Shown in pieces: positions 23,156-31,596 of a stretch of 64,000 nt of DNA (its first letter is position 1; the number at the start of each line of letters is the position of its first letter). Origin of the DNA: Chitinophagaceae bacterium. GTDB lineage: Bacteria > Bacteroidota > Bacteroidia > Chitinophagales > Chitinophagaceae. The notes beneath the pieces were generated by a model, which saw only the letters and a list, made by a program, of their open reading frames with translations, ran no database searches and was not told where the DNA came from. The translations under genes and the position numbers were made by a program. Location: contig JAEUVO010000039.1 of NCBI GenBank assembly GCA_016786885.1, positions 62,001 through 126,000 on the forward strand, given 5' to 3'.

Positions 23156-24109
23156 ATGCCAGAGTACCGTATAAAACATATCACCCGTTACACCTACCCT
23201 TCCCCTGTGATTGATAGTGCTAACCAGGTAATGCTTTTTCCGATTAACGATGAACAACAGGAAGTAAAAAAACATGAACTCATCGTTACACATCATCCAG
23301 CTGTTGAAATTTTCACTGATTATTTCGGTAATAAAACCGGTATATTTTCAGTAATTAAACCGCATACAGAACTTACCATTCAGTCCAATATTGAAGTGAT
23401 CACCAAAGAAGTGCAACTCCCGGCAGATGATACAGCCTCGGAAACACAATGGGACAACTTGGTCGTCATACGGGAACAATTCCCTTATATGGATTTTATG
23501 CTGCAGGAAAGTTTTGATGCACATGATGAAGTGGCAGCAGTGGTTAAATCAATGATGAATGAAACAGTAACACCATTTGCAGCTGCACAGCAGATGTCTG
23601 CTTTTGTATATAACTCTTTTGAATATAAAAAGGGAATTACCAGTGTGGAAACACAAGTGGATGAGATATGGAAATTGAAGGCCGGCGTTTGCCAGGATTT
23701 TGCGCACATCTTATTGGTGATGCTTCGCCTGGTAGGTATTCCGGCCCGTTATGTAAGTGGTTATATCTGCCCAAAGAATCATGAACTGCGTGGTGAAGGG
23801 GCGACCCATGCCTGGGTAGAAGCCTATATTCCTTTTTATGGTTGGCTGGGACTTGATCCCACTAATAACTGCATCGTAAGCGATCGTCATGTTAGGCTAG
23901 CTATTGGCAGAAGCTTTAGTGATTGCACACCAGTGAAAGGTACTTACAAGGGCTCCTCAGAGCACAAACTTGAAGTATCTGTGGTAATAAATAATAGTAC
24001 ACTGGAAGAAGAACAACCTGTCACTCCTGTTTTTTCATACCAGGTTAATAATCCCGGCGTCTCTGATAATTCTTACCGCCGTTTCATGGAAATGCAACAA
24101 CAGCAATAA
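23156..24109 (+). CDS. Transglutaminase-like cysteine protease family protein
   Basis: A 317-residue protein with an N-terminal beta domain (YRIKHITRYTYPSPV) and a transglutaminase core. The triad is readable: Cys in KAGVCQDFAHILL, His in GATHAWVEAYIPFYGW and Asp in LGLDPTNN. Family members act as peptidases or amidases. It is the last gene of the ATP-grasp/alpha-E trio, which suggests formation and cleavage or recycling of an unusual peptide bond. The start is preceded by ACAACTTTGC, close to a -7 box, so it may also have its own promoter. Confidence 0.9.
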   Translation: MPEYRIKHITRYTYPSPVIDSANQVMLFPINDEQQEVKKHELIVTHHPAVEIFTDYFGNKTGIFSVIKPHTELTIQSNIEVITKEVQLPADDTASETQWDNLVVIREQFPYMDFMLQESFDAHDEVAAVVKSMMNETVTPFAAAQQMSAFVYNSFEYKKGITSVETQVDEIWKLKAGVCQDFAHILLVMLRLVGIPARYVSGYICPKNHELRGEGATHAWVEAYIPFYGWLGLDPTNNCIVSDRHVRLAIGRSFSDCTPVKGTYKGSSEHKLEVSVVINNSTLEEEQPVTPVFSYQVNNPGVSDNSYRRFMEMQQQQ

Positions 24110-24145
24110 TTGTTTCTTGCTATCTTCGGCATAGAAATTACAATC

Positions 24146-24925
24146 ATGAGTTATACAACATTGCTTACCACTTTGGAAAATGGCATATTAATCATCGTCA
24201 TTAATCGGCCTGATAAATTAAACGCATTGAACAAAGATGTATTCATCGATTTGAATACTGTTTTAGATGAAATTGAAAAAAATGCTGAGATAAAATCAGT
24301 CATTATTACCGGTGCAGGTCCAAAAGCATTTGTAGCGGGTGCTGACATTTCTGAATTTAATGCGTTGAGTAAACAAGAAGCTATGGCCCTTGCCAAAAGA
24401 GGCCAGGATACATTTGCAAGAATTGAAAATTCATCAAAGCCAATTGTTGGTGCAGTAAATGGTTTTGCATTAGGCGGAGGTTGCGAGCTGGCTATGAGCT
24501 GTCACTTTAGAGTGGCCAGCGAGAATGCAAAATTTGGTCAACCGGAAGTGAACCTGGGTTTGATACCCGGTTATGGCGGTACTCAGCGTTTGGTGCAGCT
24601 GATTGGAAAAGGAAAAGCAATGGAACTGCTTATGTCTGCGCACATGATCGATGCTGCTGAAGCAAAACAACTAGGATTAGTTAACTATGTCACCACACCT
24701 GAAACATTACTGGAGCATACCAAAAAAATCCTTGATATTATTAATAGTAAAGCCCCTCTTGCAGTCGCAGGTTGTATCAAAGGAGTCAATGCTGTGTTTG
24801 ACGAAACAAAAGATGGCTATGCATTGGAGGTGGAAGAGTTTGGAAATACATTCGCCACAGAAGATATGAAGGAAGGTACGGCAGCCTTTTTAGAAAAAAG
24901 AAAGGCAAATTTCAGGGGTAAGTAA
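24146..24925 (+). CDS. Enoyl-CoA hydratase/isomerase family protein
   Basis: A 259-residue crotonase that hydrates enoyl-CoA in fatty-acid or amino-acid breakdown. The oxyanion-hole segments are KAFVAGADISEF and ALGGGCELAMSCHF. Both catalytic glutamates of hydratases appear to be present: in GGCELAM and in FGQPEVNLGLIPGYGGTQRL. The ATG at 24146 gives the usual MSYTTLLTTLENGILIIVINRP start, while the upstream frame to 24110 begins with TTG directly after the transglutaminase gene. It is convergent with the GH88 gene after 3 bases. Confidence 0.93.
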   Translation: MSYTTLLTTLENGILIIVINRPDKLNALNKDVFIDLNTVLDEIEKNAEIKSVIITGAGPKAFVAGADISEFNALSKQEAMALAKRGQDTFARIENSSKPIVGAVNGFALGGGCELAMSCHFRVASENAKFGQPEVNLGLIPGYGGTQRLVQLIGKGKAMELLMSAHMIDAAEAKQLGLVNYVTTPETLLEHTKKILDIINSKAPLAVAGCIKGVNAVFDETKDGYALEVEEFGNTFATEDMKEGTAAFLEKRKANFRGK

Positions 24926-24928
24926 ACA

Positions 24929-26134
24929 TCATTTATACAGGTACCAATTTCTGTATCTCATCAGTGCTTCAAGAAAATAATAATCAGCATAGGTTAGGGA
25001 CACATCGACTTCAGAGTTATATGGTAAAGCTCCTACACTATGTTTTAGAATAAAGCCGCTATTTTCACCAGGCTTACTTCTGTAAGTATTGGCTGACAAA
25101 TTTTGCAATATTTTCTTCGCCGCTTTTACATATTCCTTCTTTTCTTCTTTATCTGCATACAATCCCAGTTCCAGCAAGGCCGACGCCATAATGGAAGCAG
25201 CAGAGACATCCCTGTAGGCAGCCGGAATTTCTTTTGCGTTGTAATCCCAATAGGGAATTTTATCCTTTGGAAGATTAGTATGATGTAATAAGAACTTTGA
25301 AATATTTTTTGCATGTTCTAAATATGATGGTTCTTTAGTAAAACGATACATCAGCACAAACCCGTACAAACCCCAGGATTGCCCCCTTGCCCAGGCAGAT
25401 TCATCCGAAAACCCCTGTGCTGTTTTTTTCCTTGCCACTTTACCTGTTGTCAGATCATAATCCACTACATGATAAGAACTGTTATCAGGCCGGTAGTGAT
25501 TTTTCAATGTAGTGCTGGTGTGGTCAATAGCAATCACTTTATACTTTGGTTCCCTTGTTTCGTCACTTGCCCAGCAAAGTAGTTCCAGGTTCATCATATT
25601 ATCTACAATAACAGGACAACGAAAATTGGCGCTGGAATCCCATGATTGGATAGAACGGATAGAAGGACGATATCTTTTGATCAGCGTTTCTGCAGCAGTC
25701 AACACAGTTTCTTTATACTTGGGTTTACTTGTAATGCGATATGCATTACCAAAACTACAGTAGATCATAAACCCAAGATCATGATCTCCGGTATAGTTCT
25801 TTACATGTTCAATGATACCTAACCTTTTTTCTGCTTCAGCTCTTATAGCGCTGTCTTTCGTATACTCATAGATATACCATAAACTCCCCGGGAAAAAACC
25901 ACTTGTCCACCACGTTGTCTTGCTGGTAGTGAATTTGTTTTCCTTTGGAGAGTAATTTCTTGGCATTACATCAGCCGGAGTATTCTCTGCAAGGATTTTA
26001 TACTGATGAGCAGCGAGTTCAAAATTTTCTTTTATTAATTTCTCCATAACCTTATCCTGCTGTGCAAACAGGATCTGGCTCATACTTAATAGTAAGATGA
26101 TAATACTTATTTTAGACAGTAATGTTTTTTTCAT
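24929..26134 (-). CDS. Glycoside hydrolase family 88 (unsaturated uronyl hydrolase)
   Basis: A 401-residue secreted enzyme (signal MKKTLLSKISIIILLLSMSQILFAQ). GH88 motifs include WWTSGFFPGSLWYIYEYT, DHDLGFMIY with the first catalytic Asp, PVIVDNMMNLELL with the second, and DESAWARGQSWGLYGF. The family hydrolyses unsaturated uronic acids released by polysaccharide lyases from glycosaminoglycan-, pectin- or ulvan-like polymers by a hydration mechanism. Its ATG overlaps the stop of the upstream GH29 gene by 4 bases, so the two are co-translated, pointing to a glycan with both fucose and uronic acid. Confidence 0.92.
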   Translation of the reverse strand: MKKTLLSKISIIILLLSMSQILFAQQDKVMEKLIKENFELAAHQYKILAENTPADVMPRNYSPKENKFTTSKTTWWTSGFFPGSLWYIYEYTKDSAIRAEAEKRLGIIEHVKNYTGDHDLGFMIYCSFGNAYRITSKPKYKETVLTAAETLIKRYRPSIRSIQSWDSSANFRCPVIVDNMMNLELLCWASDETREPKYKVIAIDHTSTTLKNHYRPDNSSYHVVDYDLTTGKVARKKTAQGFSDESAWARGQSWGLYGFVLMYRFTKEPSYLEHAKNISKFLLHHTNLPKDKIPYWDYNAKEIPAAYRDVSAASIMASALLELGLYADKEEKKEYVKAAKKILQNLSANTYRSKPGENSGFILKHSVGALPYNSEVDVSLTYADYYFLEALMRYRNWYLYK

Positions 26135-27555
26135 TGCTTTTCTATTAATGTACCATCTATCAAATAAGCCTCTACCTCTGTTATCCGGGTTGGCATTTTT
26201 TGATTGTCGATAACAAGGCCAATTATGCCTACTTCAGTCTCAGGAAATGTGATGATTCTTTTACGTCCGATGGTGGTGCCTTTTATTTCTGAAACAAGCT
26301 CATGTTTTTTATTCATTAATAGCAATCTGAAACCTGCACATGCCTGGCCCTTGCTCAAATCTTCTCTTAATACGATACAATTAATTTTCTGTTCAGTCGC
26401 AAATTCAATACCCATCGATTGCAGATGAGTAAGGGAAATAGTTTCATACGTTAAAATTGTTCCGTCATTGATAGCAGGAGCCTTCCTCGTCCCACGATGG
26501 GGGATATAATAACCCGTCCCCTGCCTTGCCTTATTAGTGGCAAAATTTTCATCCCTAAGTAGCCTGAACTCTACTAATGCTGCTGAATCATTTTCATGTA
26601 TCAGCCCTCTTCTGTCAGGCGGTACATTTAATAAAAGATTTGATCCGCGGCCAACTGATTTTAAATACAGATTGAATAATTCGTTTTGATTTTTGCCTTT
26701 TGAATTTTCATTTTCATGCCAAAACCAACCCGGCCTTATACTTACATCACACTCCGCCGGTATCCATGCTTTCCCATTCATATTCCCTTTATTCAGCGTA
26801 TCAATAGAAGGCGCTCCAAGCCCCGGAGTAAATCCTACTGTATCCAGGTTGTTCCAATTTGTTTCACCGGCAACACCCTTCTCATTGCCCACCCAGCGGA
26901 TATGCGGCCCGACATCACTAAATACAACAGTATTAGGAGACAATTTCTTTACTGTTTCCTTAAACCTGCTCCAGTCATACACTTGTTTCTTTCCATTGGG
27001 TCCTTCACCATTGGCGCCGTCCCACCATAATTCCCAGATGGGGCCGTAGTTGGTAAAAATCTCTTTCATCATATTTACAAATACCTCATTGTACTTTTCA
27101 GTACCGTAATCCGGGTGATTTTTGTCCCAGGGTGAGATATAAACGCCGAATTTCAATCCTCCTTCTTTGCAAGCCTGTGATAATTCTTGCAGCACATCAC
27201 CTTTCCCGTTATTCCATTTACTCTCCCGTACAGTATGTGCAGAATAGTTGCTGGGCCATAAACAAAATCCGTCATGGTGTTTGGCGGTGATGATAATTCC
27301 TTTTGCGCCTGCCGCTTTGGCTACCCTTACCCATTGCCTGCAATCAAGTGCTGAAGGATTAAAAATATCCTCCGGTTCATCTCCATGCCCCCATTCCTTA
27401 TCCGTAAATGTATTTGGCCCAAAATGAATGAAGAAATAATACTCCATTTCATGCCACATTAATTGGTGCTTTGTTGGTACAGGAATACCCAGCTTTTGTG
27501 CCGGCAAGAACCGGCTATGAATAATTATTATCAAAAGAAAAGCAAGCTTTTTCAT
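26131..27555 (-). CDS. Alpha-L-fucosidase (GH29)
   Basis: A 474-residue secreted enzyme from the ATG at 27555 (MKKLAFLLIIIIHSRFLPAQ). GH29 features are FIHFGPNTFTDKEWGHG, AKGIIITAKHHDGFCLWPS, VYISPWDKNHPDYG and the nucleophile segment ELWWDGANGEG. The C-terminal part (about residues 360-474) is beta-rich, ending with TRITEVEAYLIDGTL as in F5/8-like discoidin folds. It removes alpha-linked fucose from glycans. It lies upstream of and overlaps the GH88 gene. No SusC/SusD pair is nearby, so this is a mini-locus, not a full polysaccharide utilization locus. An extension to 27636 is disfavoured because it precedes the signal peptide. Confidence 0.93.
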   Translation of the reverse strand: MKKLAFLLIIIIHSRFLPAQKLGIPVPTKHQLMWHEMEYYFFIHFGPNTFTDKEWGHGDEPEDIFNPSALDCRQWVRVAKAAGAKGIIITAKHHDGFCLWPSNYSAHTVRESKWNNGKGDVLQELSQACKEGGLKFGVYISPWDKNHPDYGTEKYNEVFVNMMKEIFTNYGPIWELWWDGANGEGPNGKKQVYDWSRFKETVKKLSPNTVVFSDVGPHIRWVGNEKGVAGETNWNNLDTVGFTPGLGAPSIDTLNKGNMNGKAWIPAECDVSIRPGWFWHENENSKGKNQNELFNLYLKSVGRGSNLLLNVPPDRRGLIHENDSAALVEFRLLRDENFATNKARQGTGYYIPHRGTRKAPAINDGTILTYETISLTHLQSMGIEFATEQKINCIVLREDLSKGQACAGFRLLLMNKKHELVSEIKGTTIGRKRIITFPETEVGIIGLVIDNQKMPTRITEVEAYLIDGTLIEKQ

Positions 27556-27647
27556 TGTATCAATGTTACGATTAATCCCGTAAAGAATCAGAGGAAAATC
27601 ATTCTCCTTATGTGCCAAAACCCTGTTTTTCAACAATCCAATTCCGC

Positions 27648-27655
27648 TACCTTTG
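27648..27655 (+). promoter_or_regulatory. -7 box of fumC
   Basis: TACCTTTG is an exact TAnnTTTG match, 32 bases before the fumC ATG at 27688. No TTG is evident 17-23 bases upstream. Confidence 0.5.
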
Positions 27656-27687
27656 CTGCGAAAAATTTACTCTTTTAATCATTTTTT

Positions 27688-29085
27688 ATGGAATACAGGA
27701 TAGAAAAAGACACGATGGGAGAAGTAAAGGTTCCCGCCGATGCCTACTACGGAGCACAAACACAGCGCAGTATTGATAATTTTAAAATCGCACAGGATAT
27801 TAACCGTATGCCGAAAGAGATCATCCGGGCTTTTGCTTATTTAAAAAAGGCTGCCGCCATTACTAACCAGGAGGCCGGTGTATTGCCGAAAAATAAATCT
27901 GCACTGATCGGAAGAGTATGTGACGAAATTTTAAAAGGTAAATTGGATGACTACTTCCCGCTGGTGGTGTGGCAAACAGGCAGCGGCACCCAGAGCAATA
28001 TGAATGTTAATGAAGTAATAGCCTATCGGGGTCATGTACTGAAAGGAGGCAATCTTACCGATAAAGAAAAATTTTTGCACCCGAATGATGATGTAAATAA
28101 ATCACAATCATCAAACGATACCTTTCCCACAGCCATGCACATTGCTGCGTATAAGATACTGGTGGAAACAACCATACCAGGTATCAAAAAGCTGAGAGAT
28201 ACACTGGCAAAAAAAAGTAAGCAATACATGAAAGTGGTGAAGATCGGCCGTACCCATTTTATGGATGCCACGCCACTTACAGTTGGGCAGGAGTTCAGCG
28301 GTTATGTATCACAACTGGATCATGGATTAAAAGCCATCAACAACTCATTGGCGCATTTAAGCGAATTGGCATTAGGTGGTACTGCTGTAGGAACTGGTAT
28401 TAACACTCCGCCAGACTATGATAAAAAGGTGGCAAAACATATTGCCGCACTTACAGGGCATCCTTTTGTTACTGCACAAAACAAATTTGAAGCACTGGCC
28501 GCTCATGATGCTATTGTAGAAGCGCATGGCGCATTAAAAACAGTGGCAGTAAGCCTGATGAAGATCGCCAATGATATCCGCATGTTGTCTTCAGGGCCAA
28601 GAAGTGGTATTGGTGAAATTTTTATACCGGATAATGAACCTGGTTCTTCTATCATGCCTGGTAAAGTAAACCCCACTCAATGCGAAGCATTGACCATGAT
28701 CGCTGCTCAGGTAATGGGTAATGATGTGGCCATCAGTGTGGGTGGCGCCAATGGTCATTTTGAACTCAATGTGTTCAAGCCTGTAATGATTTATAATTTT
28801 CTGCACAGCGCCAGGCTGATTGGTGATGGCTGTGTGTCATTTAATGATAAATGTGCTGTCGGTTTGGCTCCAATAGAAGCCAATATCAAAAAACATGTTG
28901 ATAATTCATTAATGCTGGTTACATCACTCAATACCAAGATTGGCTATTACAAAGCAGCAGAGATTGCACAAAAAGCACATAAACAGGGAACCACTCTAAA
29001 GGAGATGGCTGTGAAACTGGGCTATGTTACACCTGAGCAGTTTGACGAATGGGTGAAACCAGAAAAAATGGTGGGTAAGATTTAA
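27688..29085 (+). CDS. fumC: Fumarate hydratase, class II
   Basis: A 465-residue cytoplasmic enzyme of the fumarase/aspartase superfamily that interconverts fumarate and malate in the TCA cycle. The signature [17 protein letters not shown] is present, as are [37 protein letters not shown] and the TALTVGQEF-like [14 protein letters not shown], all typical of FumC. Full length. It has its own promoter and terminator. Confidence 0.96.
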   Translation: MEYRIEKDTMGEVKVPADAYYGAQTQRSIDNFKIAQDINRMPKEIIRAFAYLKKAAAITNQEAGVLPKNKSALIGRVCDEILKGKLDDYFPLVVWQTGSGTQSNMNVNEVIAYRGHVLKGGNLTDKEKFLHPNDDVNKSQSSNDTFPTAMHIAAYKILVETTIPGIKKLRDTLAKKSKQYMKVVKIGRTHFMDATPLTVGQEFSGYVSQLDHGLKAINNSLAHLSELALGGTAVGTGINTPPDYDKKVAKHIAALTGHPFVTAQNKFEALAAHDAIVEAHGALKTVAVSLMKIANDIRMLSSGPRSGIGEIFIPDNEPGSSIMPGKVNPTQCEALTMIAAQVMGNDVAISVGGANGHFELNVFKPVMIYNFLHSARLIGDGCVSFNDKCAVGLAPIEANIKKHVDNSLMLVTSLNTKIGYYKAAEIAQKAHKQGTTLKEMAVKLGYVTPEQFDEWVKPEKMVGKI

Positions 29086-29134
29086 CTCTTATTGCTCAGG
29101 GATTTATAAAATCTACTAGTAAAATCACTATCGT

Positions 29135-29168
29135 AAAAAGAGAAAAACTTGAGGTTTTTCTCTTTTTT
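29135..29168 (+). terminator. Terminator of fumC
   Basis: A long A/T-rich stem, AAAAAGAGAAAAAC (29135-29148) with GTTTTTCTCTTTTT (29154-29167), has a 5-nt loop and a U-rich right arm. Confidence 0.8.
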
Positions 29169-29260
29169 ATTCAGTAAAAATTGCAGGAGGCTTTTATTTG
29201 TTTTTATCTTAACAGTCGCAATAATCCAAACCCTTTTTGTAACCCCAAAAAATCCGCCAT

Positions 29261-29485
29261 ATGAAAAGTAATGCAAGGGCTGCATCACTGCACCCGGCTA
29301 ACATTCTCACTTCAGTTAAAAAAGAGCCTATACAGGCTGCACAACAGATCAAATCAGCTTATTTAAAAGCCATTCTCTCAGGTTCAAGAATTATTTCCGG
29401 AACAGAAAATGCTTTACCGGTAGAAAACCCTGACAGGGCCGCTGCTATCCGTTATATTAAAGAAAGCTCATCCATGAGAAGATAA
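29261..29485 (+). CDS. Small hypothetical protein
   Basis: A 74-residue basic, Ala/Ser-rich protein (MKSNARAASLHPANIL, then QQIKSAYLKAILSGSRI) without membrane segment, signal peptide or recognised domain. Codon use looks normal for the window. It lies alone between the fumC terminator and a bidirectional hairpin. The upstream CCCTTTTTG (about 29230) resembles a -7 box. These flanking signals argue that it is a real gene, but no function can be given. Confidence 0.5.
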   Translation: MKSNARAASLHPANILTSVKKEPIQAAQQIKSAYLKAILSGSRIISGTENALPVENPDRAAAIRYIKESSSMRR

Positions 29486-29531
29486 CGGTAGCTGAAACTT
29501 TTCAAGCTAAGTAAACCCCTGAGCATAACAC

Positions 29532-29567
29532 AAAAAAAAGCCTCCGTGAAAACGGAGGTTATTTTTT
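29532..29567. terminator. Bidirectional terminator
   Basis: CCTCCGT (29541-29547) and ACGGAGG (29552-29558) form a 7-bp stem closed by a GAAA tetraloop, with an A-run on the left and a T-run on the right. It serves the small plus-strand gene and the convergent sugar dehydrogenase gene. Confidence 0.88.
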
Positions 29568-29586
29568 ATCTGACTATTGTATCAGT

Positions 29587-31416
29587 TTATTTCTTAACAA
29601 ATTTTTCGATCTGTACTTCCATATCATAGCCGTTGTACAGTTTCAAAATATACGTTCCGGCAATTAAACGGGATACATCAACAGAGAAATCATTTCTGAA
29701 ACTCGTTTCTTCTTTCAGCATCCGGCCATGTATATCAAATATCTGTACCAGCAATGGCTTTCGAAGTTCCTTTTTACCATGTATGTTTATTCTGTCTGTA
29801 ACTGGGTTAGGGAATATCTGTACCAGATCTCTAACTACAGGCGGACCACCAGGAGGGTTTTCTCCCAGCGGAAGTGTGATCAATGTCTTATAAGTAAGCT
29901 TCAGTATTTTACCTCCGTCTTTTGTAGCCGAACTGCTGCCACCAAATCCGCCAGTAGGGCCGGATGTACTACCGGTACTATCTATCACCACCCAAAAAAC
30001 ACCACTATTGGCTACAGGGTTAATGGCCACATCCCTTACTCTCCATCCGTGCAATAAAGGAAAAGTATCCACCGTATTGGTAGAAGATGAACTATCAATA
30101 AAAGTACCTGCTGAATTTAATTTTAGCCTGTACATTCCATATTTCAGTGAAGTAACAAGCAATGAATTTTTCCACCCGGGAATATTGCCGCCATAAAAAT
30201 CAATACTGGAAGGGGCAATAGTTGGCCATGTATAAATATTAGCGCCACTGGAAGGTATCGACGAAGCAGGCCAGTTGAATGTAGAAAACACAGGCCGCTG
30301 CATGCTATTGGTGGTTGACCATGTATCTTCGCTGTAATTGACCAACAGGTTAGCCAATCTGTCGTTATTGGCAAATGCATCCAGCGATGAATAGTTTTCA
30401 TCTCCGAGTCCCGCTACTTTAGGCCATCCATAATTACCGCCGGATACTATGTTGTTCACTTCATCATCAGATTTATCACCATGCTCAGAACTATATAATC
30501 GCCAGGTACCATTTACATTTCCCCAGGCTATTCCCTGGGCATTTCTGTGACCATAACTGTAAACCGGAGTTTTCAGTGCACTGAACGCTGAAACACTATG
30601 ATTAAAAGGGTTATCATTCGGAATCCATTGTCTCCAGGTATTGTAATCATGCGTTACCCCATATGATGCATCTCCATCCGGCTCTGTATTAAGCCGCATA
30701 ATTTTCCCTTCACAGGTATCCAGAACCTGTGCATAATTGGTTCTTGAAAGATTATTAAACTGTCCGGCCCCCATATCACCAATAGTATAGTACAGTTTAT
30801 AAGTACCATCAAGTTCCGGTAGCGGGCTGATAGCCATTCTTCCCGAATTGTGATCATTACTACCGGGTAAATTTGATATTACTGTATCCATGATTGTCAA
30901 AGTGTCTTTTGCCGGAACAGCAGGATTTCCTGCATCTGCAGCAAAATAAAAGCGGCATCTTACAATCTTGGTGCGGAAGTAGCAAGGAGAACCGGGGCTT
31001 CCGGGACAGGTTCCTGTATAAACATAAGCCAGGTATACCCATCGCTTATTAGGGTCTGTCATAAACTCTGGATGATGAACTAATCCCTGCATCCCACCCT
31101 GAGGCCATGTACCAATCGAGCGGGAAAACGTTACCAGAGATCCGCCTAACGGAATTCTAAGTACCTGCTGGGCTGCAATATTTTTTTGTGCTTCAGTTCT
31201 ATTAGGGCTCATTCTTACAACTCTGTACCCGCGGGCCTCAGTAATCCATAGTGAATCATCTTTTCCGTAAGTGATCTCCCATGGATAACCCAGGTTTTTT
31301 GCAACTGTATCCATATTGAACAGGATTGTCGTTGAATCAATAACCTGTGCTGTTGTTTTATTGGATTGAATAAGAAAAAGCAGCAGACTAAGTAGAAGGG
31401 GTAGTGGTCTTCTCAT
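29587..31416 (-). CDS. Secreted PQQ-dependent sugar dehydrogenase-like protein with T9SS tail
   Basis: A 609-residue protein with a signal peptide (MRRPLPLLLSLLLFLIQSNKTTAQ). It contains a six-bladed glucose/sorbosone dehydrogenase propeller: YPWEITYGKDDSLWITEARG, NDHNSGRMAISPLPEL, PVYSYGHRNAQGIAWG and SSEHGDKSDDEVNNIVSGGN with a calcium/PQQ-site-like cluster. A T9SS type A sorting domain of about 75 residues closes it (IFPNPVTDRINIHG through IAGTYILKLYNG). The protein is thus expected at the cell surface or outside the cell, oxidising sugars or related compounds with PQQ. The exact substrate is unknown. It is divergent from another T9SS cargo across 180 bases. Confidence 0.87.
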   Translation of the reverse strand: MRRPLPLLLSLLLFLIQSNKTTAQVIDSTTILFNMDTVAKNLGYPWEITYGKDDSLWITEARGYRVVRMSPNRTEAQKNIAAQQVLRIPLGGSLVTFSRSIGTWPQGGMQGLVHHPEFMTDPNKRWVYLAYVYTGTCPGSPGSPCYFRTKIVRCRFYFAADAGNPAVPAKDTLTIMDTVISNLPGSNDHNSGRMAISPLPELDGTYKLYYTIGDMGAGQFNNLSRTNYAQVLDTCEGKIMRLNTEPDGDASYGVTHDYNTWRQWIPNDNPFNHSVSAFSALKTPVYSYGHRNAQGIAWGNVNGTWRLYSSEHGDKSDDEVNNIVSGGNYGWPKVAGLGDENYSSLDAFANNDRLANLLVNYSEDTWSTTNSMQRPVFSTFNWPASSIPSSGANIYTWPTIAPSSIDFYGGNIPGWKNSLLVTSLKYGMYRLKLNSAGTFIDSSSSTNTVDTFPLLHGWRVRDVAINPVANSGVFWVVIDSTGSTSGPTGGFGGSSSATKDGGKILKLTYKTLITLPLGENPPGGPPVVRDLVQIFPNPVTDRINIHGKKELRKPLLVQIFDIHGRMLKEETSFRNDFSVDVSRLIAGTYILKLYNGYDMEVQIEKFVKK

Positions 31417-31596
31417 GAAAATGGATTTATTAAGTAAAAGTAACTCAAAATTAAGCGGCTGCCAATAGGAGTTTCTACAGACCGGCCGTACCGTAAAAAC
31501 AGCAAAAAGTCAGGAATATGTACTATTGCCGGGGGATACCGGTTAATCTATTTTTATAGCCACGAGTCAGAACTGTGAACTCTGAAAATCCGGTCT

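Noticed and set aside
29100..29580. Possible small RNA or riboswitch region after fumC
   Set aside because: The hairpins are explained as two terminators around a small gene, and no known riboswitch core was seen.
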